Shown here in pieces: positions 53,941 to 64,000 of a DNA stretch of 64,000 nt. The stretch is from Branchipolynoe longqiensis (lineage: Eukaryota; Annelida; Polychaeta; Phyllodocida; Polynoidae). A program made the translations under genes and the position numbers. Positions within the stretch are counted from its first letter, which is position 1. The number at the start of each line of letters is the position of its first letter. The notes under the pieces are model-generated. The model was not told the origin of the DNA. It ran no database searches and saw only the letters and a program-made list of their open reading frames with translations. The stretch spans positions 103,276,483-103,340,482 of the forward strand of contig CM059190.1 in NCBI GenBank assembly GCA_030323885.1. The letters are read 5' to 3'.

Positions 53941-54335
53941 CTCACATCCATCCATCTAATATCGATGTAGTCACATTAGACAAGGGATGTCAGTCATATT
54001 GCTGTGGTACTTGTAGGTAAATAGCAGAAATGCATTCAGCTAGATGTGCTACAAATTGTGAATTTAACAGATATTGTTAGCCCCATTTAGTATACACAAT
54101 CGGGGGCAGGTACAGTACAAATAAACACAGGACAACAGCCTGTATATATGTACTATATAATTTATTATGTGGATATAAATAATGGCAGCCCCTTAATGTT
54201 TCTCTCTAACCACCTTAACTTCTGTTATTCACTGTGGAGCAGGCATTCTCTCCTCCCCACCTCCTATACGCTGTGGTCCAACGGTCACTCTACTCACTTT
54301 CAAAACTAATGCGTTATACATATGTAAATATATAC
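53941..54335. other. No recognisable feature
   Basis: AT-rich, no partner in the window. Confidence 0.4.
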
Positions 54336-54600
54336 ATATATGTCATGTATAACGCATTATGCTAGTATAAATTCTCGGAGGGGAATAAATGTTTCTGACT
54401 TCCTCCTGATTGGCGTATTGATGGAGTGCCCCCCTCCCGGGGCATCGATTTGTAGCTGGGTGCCCCCCCTCCCCCTACGCCGTATACTCAGGCGGATTTT
54501 ACATATTATTCTGGAGTCTGGTCTGGCCTTTCTGGACAAATTAACATCGCCGATTCACACACCTTTATCAACACCAACGAGTTCAGGTGCATTATAGTGG
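54336..54600 (+). mobile_element. Solo SDR-like repeat, diverged
   Basis: GTATAACGCATTATGCTAGT, ATAAATTCTCGGAGGGGAAT and TTTCTGACTTCC follow the order of A1 (GTATAAGCATTATGCGAGTA, AAGGGAATTTCTATG, CTTCCTG). The downstream part is not similar, so the right limit is uncertain. Confidence 0.5.
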
Positions 54601-54879
54601 AGCCTATATATTTCAATAATATGGTCATTAAAAGGCACTTGCTCTATTGACAAGGACCACACACTTGATTCTATATAAAGACCTTACTACTGACCTGTAT
54701 TAGCTGAGGGGATTGTGTGTGTGTGCGCGGGGAGGGGGCGCTCTCTGTGGATCGCTGAATGGAGATGGCACAGGGCCAAAGCAAATAGATTTATATAATC
54801 CACGAAAGGATTAGTGAGGTAGCATAACGCCCTTCGGCCTGTTATTCAAGCATTGCATCTGAGGGGAAGACAAGGCAGG

Positions 54880-56105
54880 TTTAGTTTGGATCGAGGAACA
54901 TGACTCTGGCTGGCCCAAAACACACCGCTTATTTATTTAAAACAAAAATGTTAAATGCTGTGTGTCTTGGTGACCGAACCGCGCGGTGTGACGTGGTGAC
55001 CGTACGCGCCATGTGACGTGGTGACCGTACAGCGCGGCGTGTTGTGGTGGCCGTACCGCGCCATGTGACGTTGTGACCCTACCGCGTGACATGGTGACCC
55101 TACCGCGTGTTGTGGTGACTGTACAGCGTGACGTGGTGATCGTACTGCGTCATGTGACGTGGTCACCGTACAGCGCGGTGTGACGTGGTCACCATAACGT
55201 GCCATATGACGTGACCACCGTACCGCGCCATGCAACGTTGTGACCGTACCGCATGACATGGTCACCGTACAGCGTGTTGTGGTCACCGTAGCGCGTGATC
55301 TGGTGATCGTACCGCGCCATGTGACGTGACCATCGTTTAGTTTGGATCGAGGAACATGACTCTGGCTGGCCCAAAACACACCGCTTATTTATTTAAAACA
55401 AAAATGTTAAATGCTGTGTGTCTTGGTGACCGAACCGCGCGGTGTGACGTGGTGACCGTACCGCGCCATGTGACGTGGTGACCGTACAGCACGGCGTGTT
55501 GTGGTGGCCGTACCGCGCCATGTGACGTTGTGACCGTACCGCATGACATGGTGACCCTACTGCGTGTTGTGGTGACTGTACAGCGTGACGTGGCGATCGT
55601 ACTGCGTCATGTGACGTGGTCACCGTACAGCACGGTGTGACGTGGTCACCATAACGTGCCATATGACGTGACCACCGTACCGCGCCATGTAACGTTGTGA
55701 CCGTACCGCGTGACATGGTCACCGTACAGCGTGTTGTGGTCACCGTAGCGCGTGATCTGGTGATCGTACCGCGCCATGTGACGTGACCATCGTACCGCGC
55801 CATGTCACGTTGTGACCGTACCGTGTGACATGGTCACTTTATGGCGTGTTGTGGTGGCCGTACCGCGCCATGTCACGTTGTCACCGTACCGCATGACATG
55901 GTCACCTTACGGCTTGTTGTGGTCACCATACCGCATGATGTGGTGATCGTACCGCGCCATGTGATGTGGTCACCGTACCACACCATGTGACATGACCACC
56001 GTACTGCGCCATGGCACGTTGTGACCGTACCGCGTGACGTGGTCACCGTACAGCGTGTTGTGGTCACCGTACCGCGTGATGTGGTGATCGTACCGCGCCG
56101 CGTCA
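54880..56105 (+). repeat. 456-bp tandem duplication plus extra arrays of CGTGACGTGGTCACCGTAC
   Basis: TTTAGTTTGGATCGAGGAAC at 54881 returns at 55337, a 456-base step, and the two units are nearly identical. Each consists mostly of diverged short units (GTGACGTGGTGACCGTACMG type). A further 300 bases of the same short units continue to 56105 without the TTTAGTTTGG leader. The frames on both strands are repeat artefacts. Confidence 0.9.
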
Positions 56106-56271
56106 CGCTCAGCGTGTGTTCAGTGCAACACCACGGTCAGATTGTGCGCATTTATAATGTTGTTGACTGCCCCGGGGGGGGGGGAGGCTAGCTGGTGGAG
56201 GGGTTGCATACACAAACAATCCTCTGAGCTCCTAGCCACATTTCCCCCATCCAAAGTTTGTTTTCTTATTG

Positions 56272-56334
56272 GGGTTTCACGTACTAAGGTCATATGCCGC
56301 AGTCCGCATACCGCGTGTAAGGAATCTTAGCTTT
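56272..56334. mobile_element. F element, right-end fragment
   Basis: CATACCGCGTGTAAGGAATC followed by TTAGCTTT, the usual right terminus. It abuts the next F element head to head. Confidence 0.75.
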
Positions 56335-56945
56335 AAGCTAAGATTCCTTACACGCGGTATGCGGCATGCGGCATGCGGCATGCGGTATGCGAATGGGAAG
56401 ATTCCTTCTACGCGGTATGCGGCATGCGGCATGCGGCACACGACCTGCTATATTTAAAAAATAAAAATAAACAAGTATACCCCATACTGCACTGTATATG
56501 GCCTAATATGGCATTTATATCTATGTAACTTTTGGTACGTCACATGGAGGTTCCTACCTATATAATTACCAAATTATAGATAAGTATTCATATTTTTGTA
56601 GCTCTGGTAGCATTTTTACCAACCCGAACCCCCACCACCACCACTACCATATGTTTCCCCTCAGCACCCTTGTGCGTGACCATTCCATAATGCTCAGTCG
56701 CCTCTCCTAGTGTTAAACTAATGGCCAAATCAGACTCAGGTTTCTATTCGCACCCCCCTTGTCGCATGCCGCATGCCGCACCGATCGCTACAGGGACCGA
56801 TCGAGTTGCCGCATTCGCATTCGCATTCGCATTCACCTTCGGATGTAAGGAATCACCCCCATTGACTTAGATGCTTTCCGATTTTTTGCCCCATTCGCAT
56901 TCGCATACCGCATACCGCATACCGCGTGTAAGGAATCTCAGCTTT
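56335..56945. mobile_element. F element copy, GGTATGCGG type
   Basis: The left end AAGCTAAGATTCCTTACACG and right end GTGTAAGGAATCTCAGCTTT form TIRs. Internal second copies, hexamer arrays, the TAGATAAGTATTCATATTTT segment and ACCGATCGCTACAGGGACC confirm the family. Confidence 0.8.
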
Positions 56946-57158
56946 ATGGTTTTGAATTTGTGTCATTTTCTGAGATGAATACATTAGGTTGATCATTGTA
57001 ATCTACTTCACTATAATCTGAAGTAACTTTTGTTTTAAATGGCTAACTTTGGAGATATTTGAAGTGAAAGCGCGCTAAATTAATTTGAGCAAGTGCATCA
57101 ACATTCTGACACCATTGCCTTCAGAAGTAAAATATTCTGTTAAATTGGCTTAGTATCT
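56946..57158. repeat. Old G repeat (about 56985-57110)
   Basis: TGATCATTGTAATCTACTTC and TTGGAGATATTTGAAGTGAA match phrases at 13615, 32330 and 35735 in the corresponding orientation. Confidence 0.5.
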
Positions 57159-57341
57159 ACTCTGCAGTAAACCAGACGGGATGGCCGAATGAGTTAGAGC
57201 GTCCGTCTCCCGTGTTGGTAGATCGTGGGGTCGTGGGTTCGAACCCGGGTCGAGTGAAACCAGTGACTTAAAAATTTATACTTGTCACTTCCTAGCCTGG
57301 CGCTCGGCATTATTAGGATAGGACAAGGACTGGTTGGCTCA

Positions 57342-57880
57342 ATCATCAATCAATCAATAGTTCCGTCCTCTAGTCGAGGGTTGGATGCAATGGTTCTCCA
57401 CTTTTCCTGATGTTGTGCTGTTCTGATAGACTGTGAATAATTCAAGCCTGTCCACTGTGAAATATTTGTAAACCATAATGTTCTTGGTCTCCCTCTCCCT
57501 CTGCTGCCATTCACCTTCCCTTCCAACAATGTACGGTATATTGAACTCTGACGAATGATGTGGCCAAAATAAATAAGTTTCTTTGTCTGTATAGTGGCAA
57601 ACAAGCTTTTCTTATTTTTAATTTTTCTGAGAACTTCTTTGTTGGTGATCTTCTTTGTCCATGATATTTTCATCATCCTTCGATAAGTCCACATCTCAAA
57701 TGCTGCTAAACGTTTGTACATTTTCTTAGAGATTGTCCATATCTCTGCCCCATACATTAGAGTAGACCACACATAACACTGAAGAATACGCTTCCTTGTT
57801 TGTATTAATATCTTACTTGATGTTAACACTCTATACATTTTGGAGAATGTTGTTTGGGCTATTGTTATCCTTCTTTTAAG
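57342..57880 (-). mobile_element. 5'-truncated non-LTR retrotransposon (LINE) nested in SINE-A
   Basis: 539 bases. The 3' end is marked on the plus strand by AATCATCAATCAATCAAT, a simple-repeat tail on the minus strand. CTGGTTGGCTCA at 57330-57341 and 57881-57892 is the target duplication. It contains the C-terminal part of a reverse transcriptase protein (see the fragment at 57350-57838). The tail type resembles RTE-like LINEs, but I do not assign a clade. Confidence 0.85.
57350..57838 (-). pseudogene. LINE endonuclease-reverse transcriptase, C-terminal fragment
   Basis: 162 codons, uninterrupted. The frame starts with the RT connection region (RKRILQCYVWSTLMYGAEIW, where Tyr-Gly-Ala-Glu-x-Trp is the family mark). 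It continues with FEMWTYRRMMKISW and IYFGHIIRQ, and the C-terminal GSRGRGRPRTLW motif. Fingers, palm and endonuclease are absent because the copy is 5'-truncated. The lack of stops suggests a fairly recent insertion. The full protein would nick DNA and copy RNA at the nick. Confidence 0.85.
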
Positions 57881-58206
57881 CTGGTTGGCTCAGTGTCAGG
57901 ATAATGTGACTGAGTGGGATATCAGGTCATGGTGCCCATGGCCTGGTCTTCCAGTGGGGCAGCACTATAAAGTCGTCATGAGTGCGCACTGTCACAAGTC
58001 GGTACCCGTCCTGATATGACCTTAGATGTTGCTAGGACATAAAACAACAAACAAACAACAACAACAAACTCTGCAGTAACACACTTTAATGCTTACTGAG
58101 TACAGCATTACCTGAGTTAGACATTTAATATCAACTATAGGTCAGTGTTTTGGTTTTTTAAATGTTATGCTTTCATCGAACTATGCAGCTTTAATAAATG
58201 AATGTA

Positions 58207-58387
58207 CAGTAAAACCTCTCTAACCGACCACCTCCACAGAGCGACCACTCCCCTATATCGATCGTTTTATTTGGGTCCCAACAATACCATTGTAACCATA
58301 TTTTAACTCCCTAAGCCGACTAACTCCCTAAATGGACCACTTTAAGTCGGTCCCAAGGTCGGTCAATTTAGAGAGGTTTTTTTACTG
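58207..58387. mobile_element. T1 pogo/Tigger-like MITE
   Basis: CAGTAAAACCTCTCTAACCG at the left; the right end is the inverse of the same motif, with TA on both sides. Inverted relative to 52105. Confidence 0.9.
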
Positions 58388-58434
58388 TAATCACAATTGT
58401 TTAAATAACCCCACAATTCAATTCAATATCAGAA

Positions 58435-58720
58435 CTTGTGACAGTGCGTACTCATGGCGGCGACTTTATAGTGCTGCCACACTGGGAGACTGACCCAGCG
58501 ATGCCACGAAATAAAATCGGCCCAGTGAATCTATTTAGAAACTACCCCCCCCCCCCACCCCCACCCTTTGAAATAGAATCACCCTGACACGTGACATTCA
58601 GTTTTTCGGGAGCAATTTAATTTTGAAATAGAATCGCCGAGGAGAGAAACATTTTGAGCGGATGGTTCTATTTCGTGACACCGGTACCATGACCCCATAT
58701 CCCTCTTGGCATGGCATTGG
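58435..58720 (-). mobile_element. SINE-A fragment split by a MITE
   Basis: The SINE part GTGACAGTGCGTACTCATGG ends near 58501 and resumes with GGTACCATGACCCCATATCC after 58680. Confidence 0.7.
58502..58680. mobile_element. MITE with TGYCACGAAATARAA ends, nested in SINE-A
   Basis: TGCCACGAAATAAAATC at 58502-58518 is answered by the inverse of TGTCACGAAATAGAACC at the right end. The interior repeats GAAATAGAATC. 179 bases, no coding content. Confidence 0.7.
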
Positions 58721-58724
58721 GTTT

Positions 58725-59058
58725 GGTTGGTTGGTTGTTGGAGTTTTACATCCTGGCAACATCTAAGATCATATCAGCATGGGTACCGACTTGTGACAGT
58801 GCACACTTATGGTGACTTCATAGTGCTGCCCCCCTGGGAGACCAGGCTGCCAGCACCATGACCTGATATCCCACTCAGTCACTTTATCTTGACACTGAGC
58901 CGACCAGTCCCTACCCGATCCTATTAATGCCGAGCGCCAGGCTAGGAAGCGACAAGTATTAATGTTAAAGTCATTGCTTTGACTCGACCAGAGAACCGAA
59001 CTCCCGATCTCCCGCATGCGAGGCTAGCGCTCTACCGATTTGGCCACGGCGCCCGGTT
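58725..59058 (-). mobile_element. SINE-A copy, near full length
   Basis: From the tail (GTTGGTTGGTTGTTGGAGTT) through the body to the head (plus-strand GCTCTACCGATTTGGCCACG). A good minus-strand copy. Confidence 0.85.
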
Positions 59059-59216
59059 CATGGCATTGCGAAAACCACACCAATAAACTACCCATTTTCT
59101 AAATCCACAACAAGTCAAAGGTGCAATACTGATCACAACAACGCCCAACACAGACACCAATAACTTATTCATGAACAGGTATAGGCATATACATCCCACA
59201 ACACACTGCAAGACTA

Positions 59217-60955
59217 AAGCTGAGATTCCTTACACGCGGTATGCGGTCTGCGAATGCGAATGCGAATGCGGCAAAAAATCGAAACGCCTTGAAGTCAATG
59301 GGGTGCAACCCTTACACGCGGTATGCGAATGCGAATGCGAATGCGAATGCGACAACTCGATCGGTCCCTGTAGCGATCGGTCCGGCATGCGGCATGCGAC
59401 ACGGGGGTGCGAATAGAAAAGCATCAGTCGCATTTGTCCATTGATATAAGGCTGGAGGAGGCGACTGATAATTACGGACAGCCAGGACAAGGTAGAGCGC
59501 GGACCTGTTAGGAAGCAGTCTCCAAGGCTTCTGAGTGGAAACATATGGTAGTGGTGGTGGTTCGGGTTGCTAAAAATGCTACCAGAGCCACAAAAATATG
59601 AATACTTATCTATAATTTGGTTATAATAAAGGTAGGAACCCCCACGAGTAGAAATAGCACACATAAAGACAAAATAATGGTTTTGTTGACCGAAAAGGAC
59701 GGTCCTAACATGGGGTGTGAATAGAAAAGCATCAGTCGCATTTGTCCATTGATATAAGGCTGGAGGAGGCGACTGATAATTACGGACAGCCAGGACAAGG
59801 TAGAGCGCGGACCTGTTAGGAAGCAGTCTCCAAGGCTTCTGAGTGGAAATATGGTAGTGGTGGTGGTTCGGGTTGCTAAAAATGCTACCAGAGCCACAAA
59901 AATATGAATACTTATCTATAATTTGGTTATAATAAAGGTAGGAACCCCCAAGAGTAGAAATAGCACACATAAAGACAAAATAATGGTTTTGTTGACCGAA
60001 AAGGACGGTCCTAACATGGGGTGTGAATAGAAAAGCATCAGTCCCATTTGTCCATTGATATAAGGCTGGAGGAGGCGACTGATAATTACTGACAGCCAGG
60101 ACAAGGTAGAGCGCGGACCTGTTAGGAAGCAGTCTCCAAGGCTGCTGAGTGGAAACATATGGTAGTGGTGGTGGTTCGGTTGCTAAAAATGCTACCAGAG
60201 CCACAAAAATATGAATACTTATCTATAATTTGGTTATAATAAAGGTAGGAATCCCCAGGAGTAGAAATAGCACACATAAAGACAAAATAATGGTTTTGTT
60301 GACCGAAAAGGACGGTCCTAACATGGGGTGTGAATAGAAAAGCATCAGTCCATTGATACATTGATGATAAGGCTTGGAGGAGCGACTGAGAATTACGGAG
60401 ACAGCCAGACAAGGTAAGTGCGGACCTTTTCGAAGCAGTCGCCAAGCTGACGCGCGAAACAGAATGTAGTGTGGTATGCGGTTGCTAAAAATGCTACCAG
60501 AGCCACAAAAATAGGAATACTTATCTATAATTTGGTTATAATAAAGGTAGGAACCCCCACGAGTAGAAATAGCACACATAAAGACAAAATAATGGTTTTG
60601 TTGACCGAAAAGGACGGTCCTAACATGGCATGCTGCATGCGACACAGGGGTGTGAATAGAAAAGCATCAGTCGCATTTGTCCATTGATATAAGGCTGGAG
60701 GAGGCGACTGATAATTACGGACAGCCAGGACAAGGTAGAGCGCGGTCCTGTTAGGAAGCAGTCTCCAAGGCTGCTGAGTGGAAACATATGGTAGTGGTGG
60801 TGGTTCGGGTTGCTAAAAATGCTACCAGAGCCACAAAAATATGAATACTTATCTATAATTTGGTTATAATAAAGGTAGGAACCCCCAGGAGTAGAAATAG
60901 CACACATAAAGACAAAATAATGTTTTGTGACCGAAAAGACGGTCCTAACATGGCT
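59217..60955. mobile_element. F element copy with about fivefold internal amplification
   Basis: The left end AAAGCTGAGATTCCTTACAC and its usual second copy are present. From about 59412 a unit of roughly 300-320 bases (GAATAGAAAAGCATCAGTCG ... GACGGTCCTAACATGG) repeats about five times, starting near 59412, 59728, 60030, 60332 and 60655, with small indels. The right terminal cluster is displaced to 62311-62432. Confidence 0.8.
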
Positions 60956-62300
60956 CAGTTTATGGATGTTAGGACCTCCCATTCGGAACTGGACGGGTAC
61001 CGTGTGTAAGCGAACTCCACACCGACGACTCCGAACCCAATGGCAGCGACAGTGACTGGTAACCACTGTCCCACCCGGGAGCCCCGTGAGGTCCCACCTG
61101 ACGCGGCCCCCATGCCGGGAGCCCCATGAGGTCCCACCCGGGAGCCCCGTGAGGTCCCACCAGACGCAGCCCCTACGCAGGGAAGCCCCCTGAGGTCCCA
61201 CCAGACGCAGCCCCTACGCAGGGAAGCCCCGTGAGGTCCCACCCGGGAGCCCCGTGAGGTCCCACCAGACGCAGCCCCTACGCAGGGAAGCCCCGTGAGG
61301 TCCCACCAGACGCAGCCCCTACGCAGGGAAGCCCCGTGAGGTCCCGCCCGGGAGCCCCGTGAGGTCCCACCAGACGCAGCCCCTACGCAGGGAAGCCCCG
61401 TGAGGTCCCACCTGGGAGCCCCGTGAGGTCCCAAAAAAAACCTAAAAAAAACAAACAAAAAAAACAAAAAAAACTCTTACTACCCACCCTCCGACGAGGG
61501 CCCGGAGTGCCAGCGCGCCGCCCACTGCCCCCCTGCCAATGACACCGGATCCCGCTTAGATCTCCGGTCGAGGTACAGGACCTTGGACCGATAACGCGTT
61601 GCCACTGCCGGGCCTCCGCCTCACCACTTAAAAAAAAATAATTAAAAAAAATAAAAAAAAAAATAATTAAAAAAAATAAAAATAAATAAATAAAAATATA
61701 AATAAATAAATAAATAAAAACGGGCAAGATTCAGCCCCCACACCAGGAGCCCCGTGCGGTCCTGCACACACCCAGCTGACGGGCCTCGGCCCCTGCACCC
61801 ACAACGCCGGTTCCCACCTCGACCACCGACGGAGTGGGTGCCGGGGCCGCTGATCCAGTCACACCCACCACATCACCCCGCTCCAAGACCTATTTTCTAT
61901 TTCTCTCTACCACCCTCCCTCCGATGAGGACCCGGATGACCGACCCGCAGCCATGGCCTGCTACCAATGAAACCGGATCCCGCTTCGATCTCCGGCCGAG
62001 GTACTGACCGTGGGCCCAAGAACGTCACCACTCCCGTGCCACCGCAGCGCAGGCCAGCCCACAGACCACCACGCGCCCCCCGCCACCACGTGATGGCCTA
62101 GCTCCCGGACACCTCCTCTACGAACACCACTTCCCCTACAGAAGACAAGTCTTCAACCAAAGATTGGGCCGATTTATCGGAGCCTCTCTATAATGTTGCA
62201 GTTCTGCAACCGGTAACCGTCGTAAGGTTACGAACACCCCATATGAATGAATGAACTACCATATGCACATAAATATGAATACCAATGAATGTACACATGG
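60956..62300. other. GC-rich insert with minisatellite and A-runs, possibly a LINE 3' region
   Basis: Positions 61075-61435 hold units of AGCCCCGTGAGGTCCCACC and GACGCAGCCCCTACGCAGGG. A-rich runs follow at 61434-61475 and 61628-61720. CCTCCGACGAGGGCCCGGAG (61489) has a diverged partner at 61919, and ATCCCGCTTAGATCTCCGG at 61550 one at about 61978, a direct repeat about 430 bases apart. The segment ends CGTCGTAAGGTTACGAACAC and ATGAATGAATGAA, resembling a LINE 3' tail. No reverse transcriptase frame is present. It separates the left and right parts of an F element. Confidence 0.4.
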
Positions 62301-62310
62301 GTGCACACTT

Positions 62311-62432
62311 TTATATGCTGCTTACCGCATGCCGCACGCCGCATGCCGTGTGTAAGGAATCTTCCCATTCACATACCGCATGCCGCTTGCCGCATGCCGC
62401 ATGCCGCTTACCGTGTGTAAGGAATCCTAGCT
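62311..62432. mobile_element. F element right-end cluster, probably belonging to 59217
   Basis: Two ATACCGCATGCCGC-type arrays, each closing with GTGTGTAAGGAATC, end at CTAGCTT. Confidence 0.7.
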
Positions 62433-62435
62433 TAA

Positions 62436-63033
62436 AGCGAGCATTCCTTACACGCGGTATGCGGTATGCGGCATGCAGCATGCGGTATGCGAATGGCATG
62501 ATTCCTTACACGCAGTATGCGGTATGCGGTATGCGGTATGCGGCACATGACTGCTCTGTATATGACCAAATATTGCATTTATATCTATGTAACTTTTTGT
62601 ACGTCACATGGGGGTTCCTACCTTTATTATAACCAATTTATAGATAAGTATTCATATTTCTGTGCATATGGTAGCATTTATAGCATTCCCCTAACCGTAT
62701 GTCTCCCGGGTGCCCAGCTCACCATGTGTTTCCAATCAGCACCCCTGTGTGTGACTGTTCCGTAATGCTCAGTCGCCTCTCCTGGTGTTAAACTAATGGA
62801 CACATCAGACTCAGGTTTCTATTCGCACCCAGCTTGACGCATACCGCATGCCGCACCGATCGCTACATGGACCGATCGGAAAAACGCATTTGCATTTGCA
62901 TTCGCATTCGCATTCGCATTCGCATTCGCATACCGCGTGTAAGGAATGTAGCTCATAGGTTTCAAGGCGTTTCGATTTTTTGTCGCATTCGCATTCGCAT
63001 ACCGCATAACACGTGTAAGGAATGCGCCCTTAA
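62436..63033. mobile_element. F element copy
   Basis: Left end GAGCATTCCTTACACGCGGT, right end ACGTGTAAGGAATGCGCCCT. The interior has TAGATAAGTATTCATATTTC, ACCGATCGCTACATGGACC and TTCGATTTTTTGTCGCATTC. Immediately follows the previous F right end. Confidence 0.8.
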
Positions 63034-63276
63034 ATCATTAACAATGTAACTAAAAAACAAAGTATGTTGTACACGCCTTCTGATAATGACCTATAATATA
63101 TTAATAATATAATAATGTATACAATGCACCTCCTGCATACCATATATAAATTATATTCCGTGTATACTACATATATCGTATATATTGTATATGTCATACT
63201 TGTAATATGTGTTTTACATATTGCATGTATTGCATATGTGGCTATGTCATATGCGTTCTGTATATATATATGTATA
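63034..63276. repeat. AT-rich sequence (TATATTGTATATG type)
   Basis: TA-rich low complexity without other features. Confidence 0.7.
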
Positions 63277-63785
63277 CAGTATAACCCCGTTAAACCAAGC
63301 TTGGTTATACCAAACGATCGGTTAATCCAAACTCTTTTTGGCGGCCCGGCAAAATACTACCATTTATCATATAAAAAAGTTGGTTAAACCAAAGTTGGTT
63401 AATCCAAATTATAGGTTAAGACAAACAAAATTGTCAGGCCTCAGGCCACTTCCGGTATGGTTAAACCAAACTTTCATGTGGTTATAAGGTCATCTGAGAC
63501 CCCACTGACTTTTTTATATGATAAATGGTAGTATTTTGAGGGGACCCTAGAAATTTGTTTGGATTAACCCATCGTTTAGTTTAACCGAGCTTGGTTTAAT
63601 GGGGGGTTATAATGTATGTACATAAAAAAACAATAATCAAAGTGTCCACATACATTGTATATTACATGTGCAATACACGCTTACTCAAAGTCAAAGTCAA
63701 AGCCAAAGCTTGGTTAAACCAATCATTGGTTAATCCAAACAAATTTTTAGGGTCCTTTCAAGTTTGGTTTAACGGGGTTATACTG
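63277..63785. mobile_element. T2 element, composite form of about 509 bp
   Basis: Starts CAGTATAACCCCGTTAAACC after TA and ends with the inverse before TA. The composite extension (TACTCAAAGTCAAAGTCAAAG) lies on the right, so the element is the inverse of 40632-41125. The internal former end near 63602-63615 is degraded. Confidence 0.85.
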
Positions 63786-64000
63786 TATTGTGTTCAAATT
63801 TCTACTGAAATCATTTTGACAATTTTCTTGTTTCTGAAAGGGAACATAGCAACAACAACGACTATTTCATTGTCATTGACATATTTCCAAAAATGGACGA
63901 ATACACTGAAAAGGGAGCATGGGAACTGTTTCTGAACACATAATAAATATTATTTTGAATGGTTTTGGGGAAAAAAGTTAAGAAAAGTCTTGTCATTTGA
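63786..64000. other. No recognisable feature
   Basis: AT-rich, no partner in the window. Confidence 0.4.

Larger units (their letters stand above)
57171..58067 (+). mobile_element. SINE-A copy, full length, with its own target duplication; hosts a LINE
   Basis: ACTCTGCAGTAA at 57159-57170 and 58068-58079 is a perfect 12-base target duplication that fixes the SINE-A ends. Without the LINE insert (57342-57880 plus one duplicated target) the element is about 346 bases, with head ACCAGACGGGATGGCCGAAT, box B GGGTTCGAACCCGGG and an ACAAACAAACAACAACAAC tail. It serves as the reference copy for the family. Confidence 0.95.

Noticed and set aside
59230..60204. 324-codon minus-strand frame across F element units
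   Set aside because: It repeats with the noncoding amplified unit and shifts frame between units; no protein domain.

Overview
This is eukaryotic, almost certainly animal, DNA: about 64 kb dominated by retroposed and DNA-transposon repeats, minisatellites and simple sequence. There is no operon-like gene packing, rRNA or convincing functional tRNA gene. The tRNA-derived SINEs, pogo-like TIR elements, a DIRS-order tyrosine-recombinase retrotransposon and long CA/GT, GA and TA tracts fit an invertebrate. The SINE with a 3' end reading roughly TTAAATAAAACAAGCTT looks molluscan to me, possibly gastropod, but that is from memory and not proven here. Family labels (SINE-A/B/C, Gln-R, T1, T2, F, SDR, G) are my own working names.

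Layout. 1-14 kb: SINE-A copies, a very regular 90-bp minisatellite (2.35-3.71 kb), CA repeats, AT repeats split by a TIR element, an F element and another MITE. 14-20 kb: GT satellite with a conserved core, Gln-R repeats, a pogo-like T2 element and SINE-B. 20-27.8 kb: simple-sequence and GC-richer DNA (polypurine, AC, GA, TACTAG and GGATAGC arrays) ending at the only plausible host coding exon, 27832-27892 on the plus strand, with an upstream in-frame stop, a good start context and a GTGAGT donor. If real, the rest of the window would be its first intron. 28-41 kb: SINEs, a CACCC array, two adjacent F elements, a fold-back and minisatellites.

41325-46778 is the main element: a nearly complete DIRS-order retrotransposon with split direct repeats (A1-ORFs-B1-A2-B2). 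It has a Gag-like ORF with tandem zinc fingers, reverse transcriptase/RNase H and an overlapping tyrosine recombinase. A1/A2 and B1/B2 are almost identical, so insertion was recent, but the RT frame is broken and the linker before it is split. Several solo or diverged relatives of its repeats lie nearby.

47-64 kb: SINE-A copies carrying nested insertions (one a 5'-truncated LINE with target duplication), T1 and T2 elements, a 456-bp tandem duplication, a minisatellite, and three F loci, one with a roughly fivefold internal amplification. The proteins of the DIRS-like element would act together: Gag packages RNA, RT/RNase H copies it, and the recombinase integrates a circular intermediate. The non-autonomous repeats depend on proteins encoded elsewhere.
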